Source: Lutibacter sp. | GTDB lineage: Bacteria > Bacteroidota > Bacteroidia > Flavobacteriales > Flavobacteriaceae | Assembly: GCF_030692605.1 (NCBI RefSeq) | Contig: NZ_JAUYUD010000085.1 | Location: 62,001-126,000 of the forward strand | Length of the DNA stretch: 64,000 nucleotides | Direction: 5' to 3' | Shown here: positions 19,196-29,624 of the stretch, in pieces | How the letters are laid out: each line of letters opens with the position of its first letter | Numbering within the stretch: position 1 is the stretch's first letter | Made by a program: the position numbers and the translations under genes | The notes under the pieces: generated by a model | Database searches by the model: none | The model's input: the letters and a program-made list of their open reading frames with translations, nothing else | What the model was told of the DNA's origin: nothing

Positions 19196-20371
19196 TTAAA
19201 CAGCAATTTTAGATTTGTTAATATGGTTAAGTTCCATTAAATGATTTAAATCCACATCATTTACCTCTTTATGTCTATCAGCAAATTTTAAAAATTGAGG
19301 ATACAAATCGTCTAATTCTATTTTTGTAAGGTTATAACCAATGTTTTTAGCTCTATAAGCCAAGGCAGCTCTACCACTTCGGGCAGTTAATACAATAGAG
19401 GATTCGGTTACGCCAACATCTGCGGGGTTAATAATTTCGTAGGTTTCTCTATTTTTAATTACACCGTCTTGATGAATACCAGAGCTATGCGCAAAAGCAT
19501 TTTCTCCAACAATAGCTTTATTTGGTTGTACTACCATACCCATACTTTGTTGCACTAATTGACTAGTGCTATACAATAATTTAGTGTTAATTCGGGTGTC
19601 TAAATTTAAGTAAGGATGCTGTTTTAAAATCATAACAACTTCTTCTAACGAAGTATTTCCGGCCCTTTCTCCAATACCATTAATCGTACATTCAATTTGA
19701 CGAGCTCCATTTTGTACACCAGCAATTGCGTTGGCCGTAGCCAAACCTAAATCGTTATGGCAATGGCATGAAAGAATCACGTTTTCTATTCCCTTTACAT
19801 TTTCTTTTAGGTATTTTATTTTAGCACCATATTCATTGGGTAAGCAATAGCCGGTTGTATCAGGAATATTTAACACTGTAGCTCCTGATTTTATAACTTG
19901 CTCACAAACTTTAGCTAAAAATTCATTAGAAGTTCTTCCTGCATCTTCGGCATAAAACTCAACATCTTCTACATATTTTTTAGCATAGGCAACGGCTTCT
20001 TTTGCACGTTCAATAATTTTAGCTTGAGTGGAATTAAATTTATATTTTATATGAGAATCAGATGTACCTATTCCTGTGTGGATGCGTGGACTTTTAGCAT
20101 ATTTTAAAGATTCTACAGCAACATCAATATCTTTTTTGTTTGCTCTTGTTAACCCACAAACTATGGCGTTTTTAACTACTTTGGATATTTCAACTACAGA
20201 AATAAAATCACCTGGACTCGATATCGGAAACCCAGCTTCAATTACGTCAACTCCTAATTTATCTAGTTGCTTAGCTATAATTATTTTTTGATTAGTATTT
20301 AATTTGCAGCCAGGGACTTGCTCCCCATCTCTCAAGGTTGTGTCAAAAATTAATACTCTATTTTTACTCAT
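19196..20371 (-). CDS. leuA: 2-isopropylmalate synthase
   Basis: [31 protein letters not shown] and GIGERAGN motifs. The 391-aa form lacks the long C-terminal LeuA regulatory domain. Confidence 0.93.
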   Translation of the reverse strand: MSKNRVLIFDTTLRDGEQVPGCKLNTNQKIIIAKQLDKLGVDVIEAGFPISSPGDFISVVEISKVVKNAIVCGLTRANKKDIDVAVESLKYAKSPRIHTGIGTSDSHIKYKFNSTQAKIIERAKEAVAYAKKYVEDVEFYAEDAGRTSNEFLAKVCEQVIKSGATVLNIPDTTGYCLPNEYGAKIKYLKENVKGIENVILSCHCHNDLGLATANAIAGVQNGARQIECTINGIGERAGNTSLEEVVMILKQHPYLNLDTRINTKLLYSTSQLVQQSMGMVVQPNKAIVGENAFAHSSGIHQDGVIKNRETYEIINPADVGVTESSIVLTARSGRAALAYRAKNIGYNLTKIELDDLYPQFLKFADRHKEVNDVDLNHLMELNHINKSKIAV

Positions 20372-20401
20372 TTTTAATTTTTTTTATCACTTTTGAATGT
20401 T

Positions 20402-20409
20402 CAAAAATA
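20402..20409 (-). promoter_or_regulatory. Putative -7 element for leuA
   Basis: TATTTTTG on the minus strand, about 30 nt upstream of the leuA ATG. Confidence 0.5.
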
Positions 20410-20521
20410 GAAGTATAGTATTTTTACATACATTAGTAGTTAGATTAGATTACAGTACTCAAGTAATTCAACAACTATTTAAAATGCACAAAATCAATAC
20501 AATAAAAATAATATTGTTACA

Positions 20522-22069
20522 ATGGCTATAGATCAAAAAGATTCACTTTTCACCTTAGTTAAGGCACTTACGAAATCTGAAAAAAGACAATTTAAGCTAT
20601 ATGTAGGAAGATTGGGTGGGAATACCGATGCTAATTTTATGGCTTTATTTAATTTATTGGACAAAGTAGAGGAATATGACGATGACTTAATTGTTAAAAA
20701 AACCAATATAAAAAAACAACAAATTTCAAATACAAAGGCTCATTTATATAAACAAATATTGGTGAGTTTACGGTTTAACCCTGTGCATCACAATGTAAGA
20801 GCCCAAATTAGGGAGCAATTTGATTTTGCTGCTATTTTATATAATAAAGGTTTGTACAACCAAAGTTTGAAGATTTTAGATAGAGCAAAAGAATTGGCAT
20901 TAAACAATGGCGAAAATAACTTGGCATATGAAATTGTTGAATTTGAAAAGGTGATTGAGTCGCAATACATTACAAGAAGTATGAGCAACCGAGCCGATGA
21001 ACTTGCTGTTCAAGCAAAAAAATTAAGCTTAAAAAATGTTCAAATAAGTAAATTATCCAATTTATCATTGCAATTATATAGTTTACTGTTAAAAGAGGGG
21101 TATGCTAAAAATGATACTGATGCTCAAAGGGTTAGGCTGTATTTTGAAAAAAAATTGCCAAAAATAAAATTGGATGAAATGGGTTTTCGAGAAAAATTGT
21201 TTTTGTACAAAGCCTATTTGTGGTATAGTTTTATAACACAAGATTTTGTTTCGAGCTATAAATATTCTCAAAAATGGGTAGATTTATTTGAAAATAATCC
21301 AGATATGAAAATTCAGAATCCTGTTTTTTATTTAAAAGGAGTTAATTATTTACTGGAATCACTTTATTTAATAAAATACAAAACAAGGTTCAATCAAACT
21401 TTAGAAAAGCTGCGGTATGATATTTTAAATGAAAACGTTGCCATAAATGAAAACACAAGTACATTAGCTTTTTTATACGTAAATCAAAATAAACTTAACT
21501 TATATTTTTTAGAAGGAAATTTTACGCTTGGGTTAACCTATGTTGAAACATTAGTAAAAGACATAAAATTACATGAAACGAGTATAGATGCACATCATAT
21601 TATGGTTTTTTATTATAAAATAGCTTGTATGTATTTTGGTGCTGGTAAAAATGAAGAATGTATTTTTTATTTAGATAAAATAATTAATAATAAAGATTTA
21701 AAAATGAGAGAGGATTTATTGTGTTTTTCTCGCGTTTTAAATTTGGTAGCACATTATGATGCTGGTTTAGATTATAATATAGAAGTTATTATTATTTCAA
21801 CATATAAGTTTTTATTGAAAATGAACGATTTGCATCAAGTGCAGCGTAAAATGATTTCATTCTTAAAAAATTTAAGTGAGGTTTATCCACAAGATATTAA
21901 AAAGGCTTTTATAAAATTACATCAAGAATTGAGTGAATTTGAAAACCACCCATACGAAAGAAGATCTTTTTTATATCTAGATATTTTGTCATGGTTAGAA
22001 AGTAAAATTCAAAATAAAACTGTCGAAAAAATTGTACAAGACAAAGCGAAATTGTTAGTGAAACATTAA
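20522..22069 (+). CDS. Conserved hypothetical protein, helical-repeat-like
   Basis: Long intact 515-aa ORF of helical composition; no recognised catalytic motif. Confidence 0.75.
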   Translation: MAIDQKDSLFTLVKALTKSEKRQFKLYVGRLGGNTDANFMALFNLLDKVEEYDDDLIVKKTNIKKQQISNTKAHLYKQILVSLRFNPVHHNVRAQIREQFDFAAILYNKGLYNQSLKILDRAKELALNNGENNLAYEIVEFEKVIESQYITRSMSNRADELAVQAKKLSLKNVQISKLSNLSLQLYSLLLKEGYAKNDTDAQRVRLYFEKKLPKIKLDEMGFREKLFLYKAYLWYSFITQDFVSSYKYSQKWVDLFENNPDMKIQNPVFYLKGVNYLLESLYLIKYKTRFNQTLEKLRYDILNENVAINENTSTLAFLYVNQNKLNLYFLEGNFTLGLTYVETLVKDIKLHETSIDAHHIMVFYYKIACMYFGAGKNEECIFYLDKIINNKDLKMREDLLCFSRVLNLVAHYDAGLDYNIEVIIISTYKFLLKMNDLHQVQRKMISFLKNLSEVYPQDIKKAFIKLHQELSEFENHPYERRSFLYLDILSWLESKIQNKTVEKIVQDKAKLLVKH

Positions 22070-22124
22070 TTTTAAGTTTAATTGGTGATTTATTAAATTT
22101 TATTTTTAATATTTGCTTTTCAAT

Positions 22125-22187
22125 ATGAAACTAAAAAACAACATCATTTCTATTTTAAACGTCGTAATTATTTTACGGTATAGATAG
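22125..22187 (+). CDS. Branched-chain-amino-acid-rich leader peptide MKLKNNIISILNVVIILRYR
   Basis: 20-codon ORF with 11 Ile/Leu/Val codons, followed by an intrinsic terminator and then ilvD. Confidence 0.8.
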   Translation: MKLKNNIISILNVVIILRYR

Positions 22188-22250
22188 GAACGTTTGTATA
22201 TTTAAAAAATAAAAAAAACCTTCCTAATACTATTTTAGGAAGGTTTTTTT
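22157..22250 (+). promoter_or_regulatory. Transcription attenuator of the ilv operon (1:2, 2:3 and 3:4 alternative pairings)
   Basis: 1:2 AAACGT(22157-22162)/ACGTTT(22190-22195) with inner CGTAA(22163-22167)/TTACG(22173-22177); 2:3 TAGGAACGTTT(22185-22195)/AAACCTTCCTA(22216-22226), one mismatch; 3:4 terminator. Confidence 0.8.
22211..22250 (+). terminator. Intrinsic terminator in the ilv leader (attenuator 3:4 hairpin)
   Basis: aaaaaaaaccttcctaa-tactatt-ttaggaaggttttttt. Confidence 0.93.
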
Positions 22251-22459
22251 ATGGTGTTATCATTGTAAAAAATAAAACTGTAACTATCTTGTTTGTAGAT
22301 AAATAAGTTCGATATAGAGGTATTGACTGTTGTAAAAGAAATGAACATAAACCATTTAATAGAAATGACTCAATTAAATTTGTGCCCTATTGTAAAAAAG
22401 TAACAAAAAACAGATTGTTTTAAAAATAATTTAAAATAATTTAAAAAGTACTAAATTAA

Positions 22460-24142
22460 ATGCAACTAAATAAATATAGCAAAAGAGTAACCCAAGATCC
22501 AACCCAACCTGCTGCACAAGCTATGTTATATGGTGTTGGTTTATCTGAAGAAGATTTAAAAAATCCTCAAATTGGTATTGCAAGTACAGGTTACGATGGT
22601 AATCCGTGCAATATGCATTTGAATAAATTAGCCTCTCAAATTAAAGAGGAAGTTAATAAACTTAACCAAGTTGGTCTAATATTTAATACTATAGGTGTTA
22701 GCGATGGAATTTCTATGGGAACATCTGGAATGAACTATTCTTTACCTTCTCGGGATATTATAGCCGATTCTATGGAGGTTGTAATGAATGCTCAAAGTTA
22801 TGATGGCATGATTGCAATTGTTGGTTGCGATAAAAATATGCCAGGTTCTATAATAGCAATGCTTCGCTTAAACCGTCCATCTTTAATGGTTTATGGGGGA
22901 ACCATAGCTTCTGGAAGGTATAAGGGCCAAAAATTAAATATTGTTTCGGCTTTTGAAGCATTAGGACAAAAATTATCTGGAGCAATTTCCGAAGAGGATT
23001 ATAAAGAAATTATAAAAAATGCGATACCAGGAGCTGGTGCTTGTGGAGGAATGTATACTGCAAATACGATGGCTTCATCTATTGAAGCAATGGGATTTGC
23101 CTTGCCGTATAATTCTTCAATTCCGGCAGAAAATCCTTTTAAAGAATTAGAAAGTGAGCGCATCGCCGCAGCAATTAAAAACTTATTAGAACTCGATTTA
23201 AAACCATTAGACATTATCACAAAAAAATCGTTAGAAAACGCAGTGACTTTGGTAAACGCTTTAGGTGGTTCTACCAATGCAGTATTGCATTATTTAGCCA
23301 TTGCGTATGCAGCAGGTATCGAATTCACGTTGGAAGATTTTCAACGTGTTAGTGATAGAACACCGTTAATTGCTGATCTAAAACCAAGTGGTGAATATTT
23401 AATGGAAGATGTTCATGGTGTTGGAGGAACACCAGCAGTTATGAAATACTTATTAGAAAAAGGATACCTGTATGGCGATTGTATGACTGTCACTGGTAAA
23501 ACCCTTGCTGAAAATTTGGCCAATGTAAAACCTTTAAGTTTTGAAGAAGATCAACAAGTAATTCATCCAACTGAAAAAGCGTTGAAGGCTTCAGGAAATA
23601 TTCAAATTTTGTATGGGAATCTGGCAACTGAAGGTGCTGTTGCCAAAATTAGCGGTAATGAAGGGAATTTATTTAAAGGGAAAGCAGTTGTTTTTGATGG
23701 AGAAGACCAAGCGAATGCAGGAATTGGAGCTGGTAAAGTTTCTAAAGGAGATATAGTTGTAATTAGATATGTAGGCCCAAAAGGTGGACCAGGAATGCCT
23801 GAAATGCTAAAACCTACTTCAATGATTATGGGAGCTGGGTTGGGGAAATCTGTTGCATTAATCACCGATGGACGTTTTTCTGGAGGAACTCACGGATTCG
23901 TAGTTGGTCATATAACTCCCGAAGCTCAAAATGGGGGCGCAATAGCATTGATCTATAATGATGATATTATTGAAATTGATGCGCTTAAAAGAACAATTAA
24001 TGTCCTTATTTCTGATGAAGAACTTGAAAGGAGAAAAGCGCTATGGACAGCACCAGAATTGAAACATAAGAAAGGAATATTATATAAATATGCAAAAACT
24101 GTTGCATCGGCTTCTGAAGGTTGTGTAACTGATAAATATTAA
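22460..24142 (+). CDS. ilvD: Dihydroxy-acid dehydratase
   Basis: [20 protein letters not shown] and [19 protein letters not shown] motifs. Confidence 0.96.
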   Translation: MQLNKYSKRVTQDPTQPAAQAMLYGVGLSEEDLKNPQIGIASTGYDGNPCNMHLNKLASQIKEEVNKLNQVGLIFNTIGVSDGISMGTSGMNYSLPSRDIIADSMEVVMNAQSYDGMIAIVGCDKNMPGSIIAMLRLNRPSLMVYGGTIASGRYKGQKLNIVSAFEALGQKLSGAISEEDYKEIIKNAIPGAGACGGMYTANTMASSIEAMGFALPYNSSIPAENPFKELESERIAAAIKNLLELDLKPLDIITKKSLENAVTLVNALGGSTNAVLHYLAIAYAAGIEFTLEDFQRVSDRTPLIADLKPSGEYLMEDVHGVGGTPAVMKYLLEKGYLYGDCMTVTGKTLAENLANVKPLSFEEDQQVIHPTEKALKASGNIQILYGNLATEGAVAKISGNEGNLFKGKAVVFDGEDQANAGIGAGKVSKGDIVVIRYVGPKGGPGMPEMLKPTSMIMGAGLGKSVALITDGRFSGGTHGFVVGHITPEAQNGGAIALIYNDDIIEIDALKRTINVLISDEELERRKALWTAPELKHKKGILYKYAKTVASASEGCVTDKY

Positions 24143-24146
24143 ATTT

Positions 24147-25880
24147 ATGGAAACATTAAAAAGAGAAGTTGAAAAAGAAATAGCTGAAAAATCGATAAGA
24201 ATTACGGGTGCCGAAGCCGTTATAAAATGTTTATTAGCAGAAGGTGTTAATTTGGCCTATGGGTATCCAGGAGGTGCAATTATGCCAGTGTACGATGAAA
24301 TATACAAATATCAAGATCAATTTCACCACGTATTAACACGTCACGAACAAGGAGCAATACACGCTGCACAAGGATTTGCAAGGGTATCTGGAAAAGTTGG
24401 GATGGTTTTTGCAACATCGGGTCCAGGTGCAACCAACTTGGTTACAGGTATTGCTGATGCTCAAATAGATTCTACACCGTTGGTTTGTATTACTGGCCAA
24501 GTTGGATCGCATTTATTGGGCTCTGACGCTTTTCAAGAAACAGATATTATAGGTATTTCAACTCCAGTTACTAAATGGAACTATCAAATAACTAAGGCTA
24601 GTGAAATACCTGAAATAATTGCGAAAGCATTTTATATTGCAAAATCTGGTCGTCCAGGCCCGGTTTTAATTGATATTACCAAAGATGCACAGTTTGGTGA
24701 ATTGGATTTTTTATATAAAAAATGTGAAAAAGTAAGAAGTTATAGAGCGGTTCCAATATTAAATATAGATAAGGTTAAAGAAGCGGCTGCATTAATTAAT
24801 AGTGCTAAAAAACCATTTATTGTTTGGGGACAAGGTGTTATTCTTGGCAAGGCAGAGCAAGAGTTTAAAAAATTTATTGAAAAAACGAATATTCCTTCTG
24901 CTTGTACGGGTTTAGGCCTTTCCGCTTTAGAAACAGCACATCCATTACACGTTGGTATGGTTGGTATGCACGGAAATTATGCGCCAAACGTTTTAACCAA
25001 TTCTTGTGATGTTTTAATTGCTATTGGAATGCGTTTTGATGATCGAGTTACTGGGAATTTAGCAACCTATGCAAAACAAGCCAAAGTGATACACTTTGAT
25101 ATTGATCCTGCAGAAGTTGATAAAAATGTAAAGACTGATATTGCTGTTATAGCTGATGTTAAAGAATCTTTAGCTGAAATTATGCAGTTTGTAAATAAAG
25201 CTGATCATAAAGAATGGATGCAAGAATTTAATAAATTATATGATGTTGAACTTAAAGCTGTAATTAATGATCAGTTAAATCCTACAAAAGAAGGATTAAC
25301 AATGGGTGAAGTTATTAGTGGAATAAACAAAGAAACCAATGGCGATGCTATTATGGTTTCAGATGTTGGTCAGCATCAAATGTTTGCTTGGCGCTATGCT
25401 AATTTTAAAAAAACAAGAAGTAATGTAACTTCAGGAGGTTTAGGAACTATGGGATTTGCATTACCAGCAGCTATTGGTGCGAAAATGGGAGCGCCAGAAC
25501 GTGAGGTTGTTGCAATTATTGGGGATGGAGGTTATCAAATGACTTGTAACGAGTTGGGTACTATTCTTCAAACAAAGGCAGCAGTTAAAATTGTAGTGTT
25601 AAATAATAGTTATTTAGGAATGGTTCGCCAATGGCAAGAATTATTTTTTGACAAGCGATATGCCTCCACAGAAATGGTAAGTCCAAATTTTGTGAAGCTT
25701 GCAGAAGCGTATGATATTGAAGCGGTTAGAGTTTCAAAACGTGAAGATTTAGCAGGAGCCATAAAAACAATGATTGCATCTAAAGAAGCATTTTTTTTAG
25801 AAGTGGTTATAGAACAAGAAGATAATGTATTTCCAATGATACCAACAGGAGCAAGTGTTTCAGATATAAGATTAAGTTAA
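24147..25880 (+). CDS. ilvB: Acetolactate synthase large subunit
   Basis: GYPGGAIMPVYD, TSGPGATNLVTGIADA and the ThDP motif GDGGYQMTCNELGT. Confidence 0.96.
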   Translation: METLKREVEKEIAEKSIRITGAEAVIKCLLAEGVNLAYGYPGGAIMPVYDEIYKYQDQFHHVLTRHEQGAIHAAQGFARVSGKVGMVFATSGPGATNLVTGIADAQIDSTPLVCITGQVGSHLLGSDAFQETDIIGISTPVTKWNYQITKASEIPEIIAKAFYIAKSGRPGPVLIDITKDAQFGELDFLYKKCEKVRSYRAVPILNIDKVKEAAALINSAKKPFIVWGQGVILGKAEQEFKKFIEKTNIPSACTGLGLSALETAHPLHVGMVGMHGNYAPNVLTNSCDVLIAIGMRFDDRVTGNLATYAKQAKVIHFDIDPAEVDKNVKTDIAVIADVKESLAEIMQFVNKADHKEWMQEFNKLYDVELKAVINDQLNPTKEGLTMGEVISGINKETNGDAIMVSDVGQHQMFAWRYANFKKTRSNVTSGGLGTMGFALPAAIGAKMGAPEREVVAIIGDGGYQMTCNELGTILQTKAAVKIVVLNNSYLGMVRQWQELFFDKRYASTEMVSPNFVKLAEAYDIEAVRVSKREDLAGAIKTMIASKEAFFLEVVIEQEDNVFPMIPTGASVSDIRLS

Positions 25881-25882
25881 TT

Positions 25883-26404
25883 ATGGAAGAAAATAAAAAT
25901 TTTACAATTTCGGTATATACCGAAAATAATATAGGAATATTAAATCGGCTTTCAGCAATATTTTTAAAACGTCATATCAATATTGAAAGTATGACAGTTT
26001 CTAAATCTGAAATAGATCGCGTTCACAGGTTTACATTTGTAGTAATTGTGCCAGAAACGCTTATTAGAAAAGTTGTTCTTCAATTAGAAAAACAAATTGA
26101 AGTGATTGGTGCTTTTTATCATACTGAAGATGAAATTATTTATCATGAAACGGCCTTATTTAAAATTTCTTCGGAACACTTGTATGATGAACAAATTCAA
26201 GATAAAATGAAATTTAGAAGAGCACATATTATTTCAATAAATGAACGTTGGTTTGTTATTGAAGCAAGTGGTTTAAAAGAAGATATTGATAGGATGTATG
26301 ATAAATTAAAGCCTTATGGGTTGTTGCAATTTGTGCGTTCAGGACGTATTGCAATTACAAAACCTAAAATGGCAATATCAGAATTATTAGCAGAAATTAA
26401 TTAA
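25883..26404 (+). CDS. ilvN: Acetolactate synthase small subunit
   Basis: N-terminal ACT domain NNIGILNRLSAIFLKRHINIESMTV; adjacent to ilvB. Confidence 0.92.
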   Translation: MEENKNFTISVYTENNIGILNRLSAIFLKRHINIESMTVSKSEIDRVHRFTFVVIVPETLIRKVVLQLEKQIEVIGAFYHTEDEIIYHETALFKISSEHLYDEQIQDKMKFRRAHIISINERWFVIEASGLKEDIDRMYDKLKPYGLLQFVRSGRIAITKPKMAISELLAEIN

Positions 26405-26503
26405 GCCCCCTTTACCCCCGAAGTGGGAATAGGAGTTTATTAAAAACATATAAAAATTAGCTTAAAAAATAAAGACTTAAAACTTAAAACTAAAGACATA
26501 AAA

Positions 26504-27976
26504 ATGGCAAATTATTTTAACTCACTTCCACTACGTTTACAATTAGAGCAATTAGGACAATGTGAATTTATGGACAGCTCTGAATTTGGTGAAGGTGTAT
26601 CAGCTTTAAAAGGAAAAAAAATTGTAATTATCGGTTGTGGAGCTCAAGGGTTAAACCAAGGTTTAAATATGAGAGATTCAGGATTGGATATTTCTTATAC
26701 TTTAAGACCAAATGCAATTTCTGAAAAAAGACAATCGTTTTTAAATGCTTCTGATAACAAATTTAAAGTTGGTACGTATGAAGAAATGATTCCAACGGCT
26801 GATTTATTAATCAACTTAACGCCAGACAAGCAGCATACAAGTGTGGTAACTGAAGTAATGCCTTTAATGAAAAAAGGATCAACACTTTCGTATTCTCATG
26901 GTTTTAATATTGTTGAAGAAGGAATGCAGGTTAGAAAAGATATCACTGTAATTATGGTGGCGCCAAAGTCACCTGGTTCAGAAGTAAGAGAAGAATATAA
27001 AAGAGGATTTGGTGTGCCAACATTAATTGCAGTTCATCCTGAAAATGATCCTGAAGGAAAAGGTTGGGACTATGCAAAAGCATATGCAGTTGCAACAGGT
27101 GGACATACTGCAGGAGTGTTAAAATCATCATTTGTTGCTGAAGTAAAATCTGATTTAATGGGTGAACAAACAATTCTTTGTGGATTGTTGCAAACAGGTT
27201 CTATCTTATGTTTCGATAAAATGGTTGCTGAAGGTGTGGATGCTGGCTATGCTTCAAAATTAATTCAGTACGGTTGGGAAACCATTACTGAAGCGTTGAA
27301 ATATGGAGGAATTACCAATATGATGGACAGATTGTCTAATCCTGCTAAAATTGCTGCTTTCAATACATCTGAAGAATTAAAAGAAATTATGCGTCCGCTT
27401 TTTCAAAAGCATATGGATGATATTATGTCTGGACATTTTTCTAAAACAATGATGGAAGACTGGGCAAATGATGATATTAACTTATTAACATGGAGAGCTG
27501 CAACTGGCGAAACTGCGTTTGAAAAAACGCCTGCCGCTGATGTTAAAATTTCAGAACAAGAATATTTTGATAACGGAGTTTTAATGGTAGCAATGGTAAA
27601 AGCGGGTGTTGAATTGGCTTTTGAAACAATGACCGAAGCGGGTATTATTGAAGAATCTGCTTATTATGAATCTTTACATGAAACTCCATTAATTGCAAAT
27701 ACAATTGCTCGAAAAAAATTATTCGAAATGAACCGTGTAATTTCTGATACTGCAGAATATGGATGTTACTTATTTGACCATGCTTGTAAACCATTAATTG
27801 CTGATTACGTTAAAAAAGCGCCGAGCAATTTAGTTGGAAGACCATTTAATGATGGATCAAACGGAGTTGATAATAAAGAGTTAATTGAAGTGAATTCAGT
27901 AATTAGAAATCATCCAATTGAAGATATTGGTGCGTATTTACGTGAGTCTATGACTGCAATGACTAAAATAGTATAG
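26504..27976 (+). CDS. ilvC: Ketol-acid reductoisomerase, class II (long form)
   Basis: [41 protein letters not shown] and 490-aa length. Confidence 0.96.
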   Translation: MANYFNSLPLRLQLEQLGQCEFMDSSEFGEGVSALKGKKIVIIGCGAQGLNQGLNMRDSGLDISYTLRPNAISEKRQSFLNASDNKFKVGTYEEMIPTADLLINLTPDKQHTSVVTEVMPLMKKGSTLSYSHGFNIVEEGMQVRKDITVIMVAPKSPGSEVREEYKRGFGVPTLIAVHPENDPEGKGWDYAKAYAVATGGHTAGVLKSSFVAEVKSDLMGEQTILCGLLQTGSILCFDKMVAEGVDAGYASKLIQYGWETITEALKYGGITNMMDRLSNPAKIAAFNTSEELKEIMRPLFQKHMDDIMSGHFSKTMMEDWANDDINLLTWRAATGETAFEKTPAADVKISEQEYFDNGVLMVAMVKAGVELAFETMTEAGIIEESAYYESLHETPLIANTIARKKLFEMNRVISDTAEYGCYLFDHACKPLIADYVKKAPSNLVGRPFNDGSNGVDNKELIEVNSVIRNHPIEDIGAYLRESMTAMTKIV

Positions 27977-27982
27977 ATTTTT

Positions 27983-29245
27983 GTGAATACAAAAACCCAA
28001 AATAGCATTTCTTTAGAGAAAATATATAAAGCTCAACATAATATTAAAGGAGTTGTTGAACAAACTCCTTTGATTTTTATGAAGAATTTTTCTGAACGGT
28101 ATCATGCTAAAATTTACTTCAAAAGGGAAGATTTACAAGTGGTTCGTTCTTATAAAATTAGGGGAGCTTATAATAAAATTCAAGGGTTAACAAATGACAA
28201 ATTAAAAAATGGGATTGTTTGTGCAAGTGCTGGTAATCACGCACAAGGAGTTGCATACGCTTGTCAGAAATTAAAAGTACAAGGAACTATTTTTATGCCT
28301 GTAACTACACCACATCAAAAAATTGATCAGGTTAGAATGTTTGGTGGCTCATTTGTAGATATAAAACTTTTTGGTGATAGTTTTGATGATAGTCAGAAGG
28401 CTGCTGTTGAATTTTGTGAAAAAACTAAGACCACATTCGTGCACCCTTTTGATGATTTGGAGGTAATTGCTGGACAAGGAACTGTTGGATTAGAAATTTT
28501 AAATGATAGTGAAAATCCGATTGATTATTTATTTCTTCCTGTTGGAGGTGGAGGTTTAGCAGCAGGAGTTTCAAGCGTGTTTAAAACCTTAAGCCCAAAA
28601 ACAAAAATTATTGGGGTAGAGCCAATAGGAGCACCTTCGTTAACAACTTCATTAGAAAAGGGTGTAAATACAACCTTAGATGAAATTGATAATTTTGTTG
28701 ACGGAGCTGCCGTAAAGCGTATTGGAGAATTAAATTTTGAGATTTGTAAAGAATTATTAGATGGAACTGATACCATTTGTGAAGGACTAATTTGCTCTAC
28801 TATTTTAAAATTGTATAATGAAAATGCATTGGTAGTTGAACCAGCTGGGGCTTTGTCTATCGCTGCGCTTGAAAATTTCAAAAACGAAATTAAAGGAAAA
28901 ACCATTGTGTGTGTTGTGAGTGGAGGTAATAACGACATTACCCGAATGGAAGAAATGAAAGAACGAGCGTTATTTTACGAAGGTTTAAAACATTATTTTA
29001 TCATTAAATTTCCACAAAGAGCAGGTGCTTTAAAAGAATTTGTGGTAGATGTTTTAGGTCCAAATGACGATATTGCTTATTTTGAATATACCAAAAAACA
29101 CAACAGAGATAAAGGGCCAGCAGTAGTTGGTATAGAATTAGAATCGAAAGAAGACTTTGAACCATTATTAACTAGAATGAAGCAAAAAGGATTTTTAAGT
29201 GAATATTTAAATGAAAAACCAGAACTTTTTCAGTTTTTAGTGTAA
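27983..29245 (+). CDS. ilvA: Threonine ammonia-lyase
   Basis: KREDLQVVRSYKIRGAYNKI PLP lysine motif, ASAGNHAQGVAYAC, C-terminal ACT-like region. Confidence 0.93.
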   Translation: MNTKTQNSISLEKIYKAQHNIKGVVEQTPLIFMKNFSERYHAKIYFKREDLQVVRSYKIRGAYNKIQGLTNDKLKNGIVCASAGNHAQGVAYACQKLKVQGTIFMPVTTPHQKIDQVRMFGGSFVDIKLFGDSFDDSQKAAVEFCEKTKTTFVHPFDDLEVIAGQGTVGLEILNDSENPIDYLFLPVGGGGLAAGVSSVFKTLSPKTKIIGVEPIGAPSLTTSLEKGVNTTLDEIDNFVDGAAVKRIGELNFEICKELLDGTDTICEGLICSTILKLYNENALVVEPAGALSIAALENFKNEIKGKTIVCVVSGGNNDITRMEEMKERALFYEGLKHYFIIKFPQRAGALKEFVVDVLGPNDDIAYFEYTKKHNRDKGPAVVGIELESKEDFEPLLTRMKQKGFLSEYLNEKPELFQFLV

Positions 29246-29321
29246 AATAACAAAAAACAAAAAATGTGTTAATTATTTAACATACAAAATGTTAATGAAT
29301 TAATTTTTGTACTATTGTACC

Positions 29322-29396
29322 GTGAAAATAAATAAATTAAATAATACTGTTAAAACTCCCAGTCACACTTTCGACTTGCGCCGCTGTATGCGCTAA
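29322..29396 (+). CDS. Putative Arg leader peptide MKINKLNNTVKTPSHTFDLRRCMR (GTG start)
   Basis: 24-codon ORF ending CGC CGC TGT ATG CGC TAA, located upstream of the arg operon. Confidence 0.55.
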   Translation: MKINKLNNTVKTPSHTFDLRRCMR

Positions 29397-29442
29397 TTAT
29401 TAGTTTTAGATAACACAGTTTTAATCATTTTATATTTCAATT

Positions 29443-29547
29443 TTGCAACAATCAATTTTTAAATCACTTCATTATAAATTACCAATACAATTGTTAGTTT
29501 TTATAGTTGTACGCAGTTTTTCACCTCGTCGTCCCTTAGGGGCGTAA
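29443..29547 (+). CDS. Putative second small ORF of the arg leader, ...VVRSFSPRRPLGA (start uncertain)
   Basis: Open frame with an Arg-Arg pair (CGT CGT), ending just before the hairpin gaaaacga-tgcgt-tcgttttc and the GNAT gene. Confidence 0.35.
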   Translation: MQQSIFKSLHYKLPIQLLVFIVVRSFSPRRPLGA

Positions 29548-29624
29548 ATTTCTTTTGAAAACGATGCGTTCGTTTTCCCCTTAAAACATCATAAATTAAT
29601 TTTTCAACATTTAAAAAGTAAACA

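Noticed and set aside
22341-22403. Second small ORF MNINHLIEMTQLNLCPIVKK between the ilv attenuator terminator and ilvD
   Set aside because: It lies downstream of the terminator, has no following alternative hairpins, and its Ile/Leu/Val content is modest. The 22125-22187 leader explains regulation better.
22260-22460. T-box or riboswitch in the ilvD 5' region
   Set aside because: No T-box consensus or recognisable aptamer seen; leader-peptide attenuation accounts for the structures.
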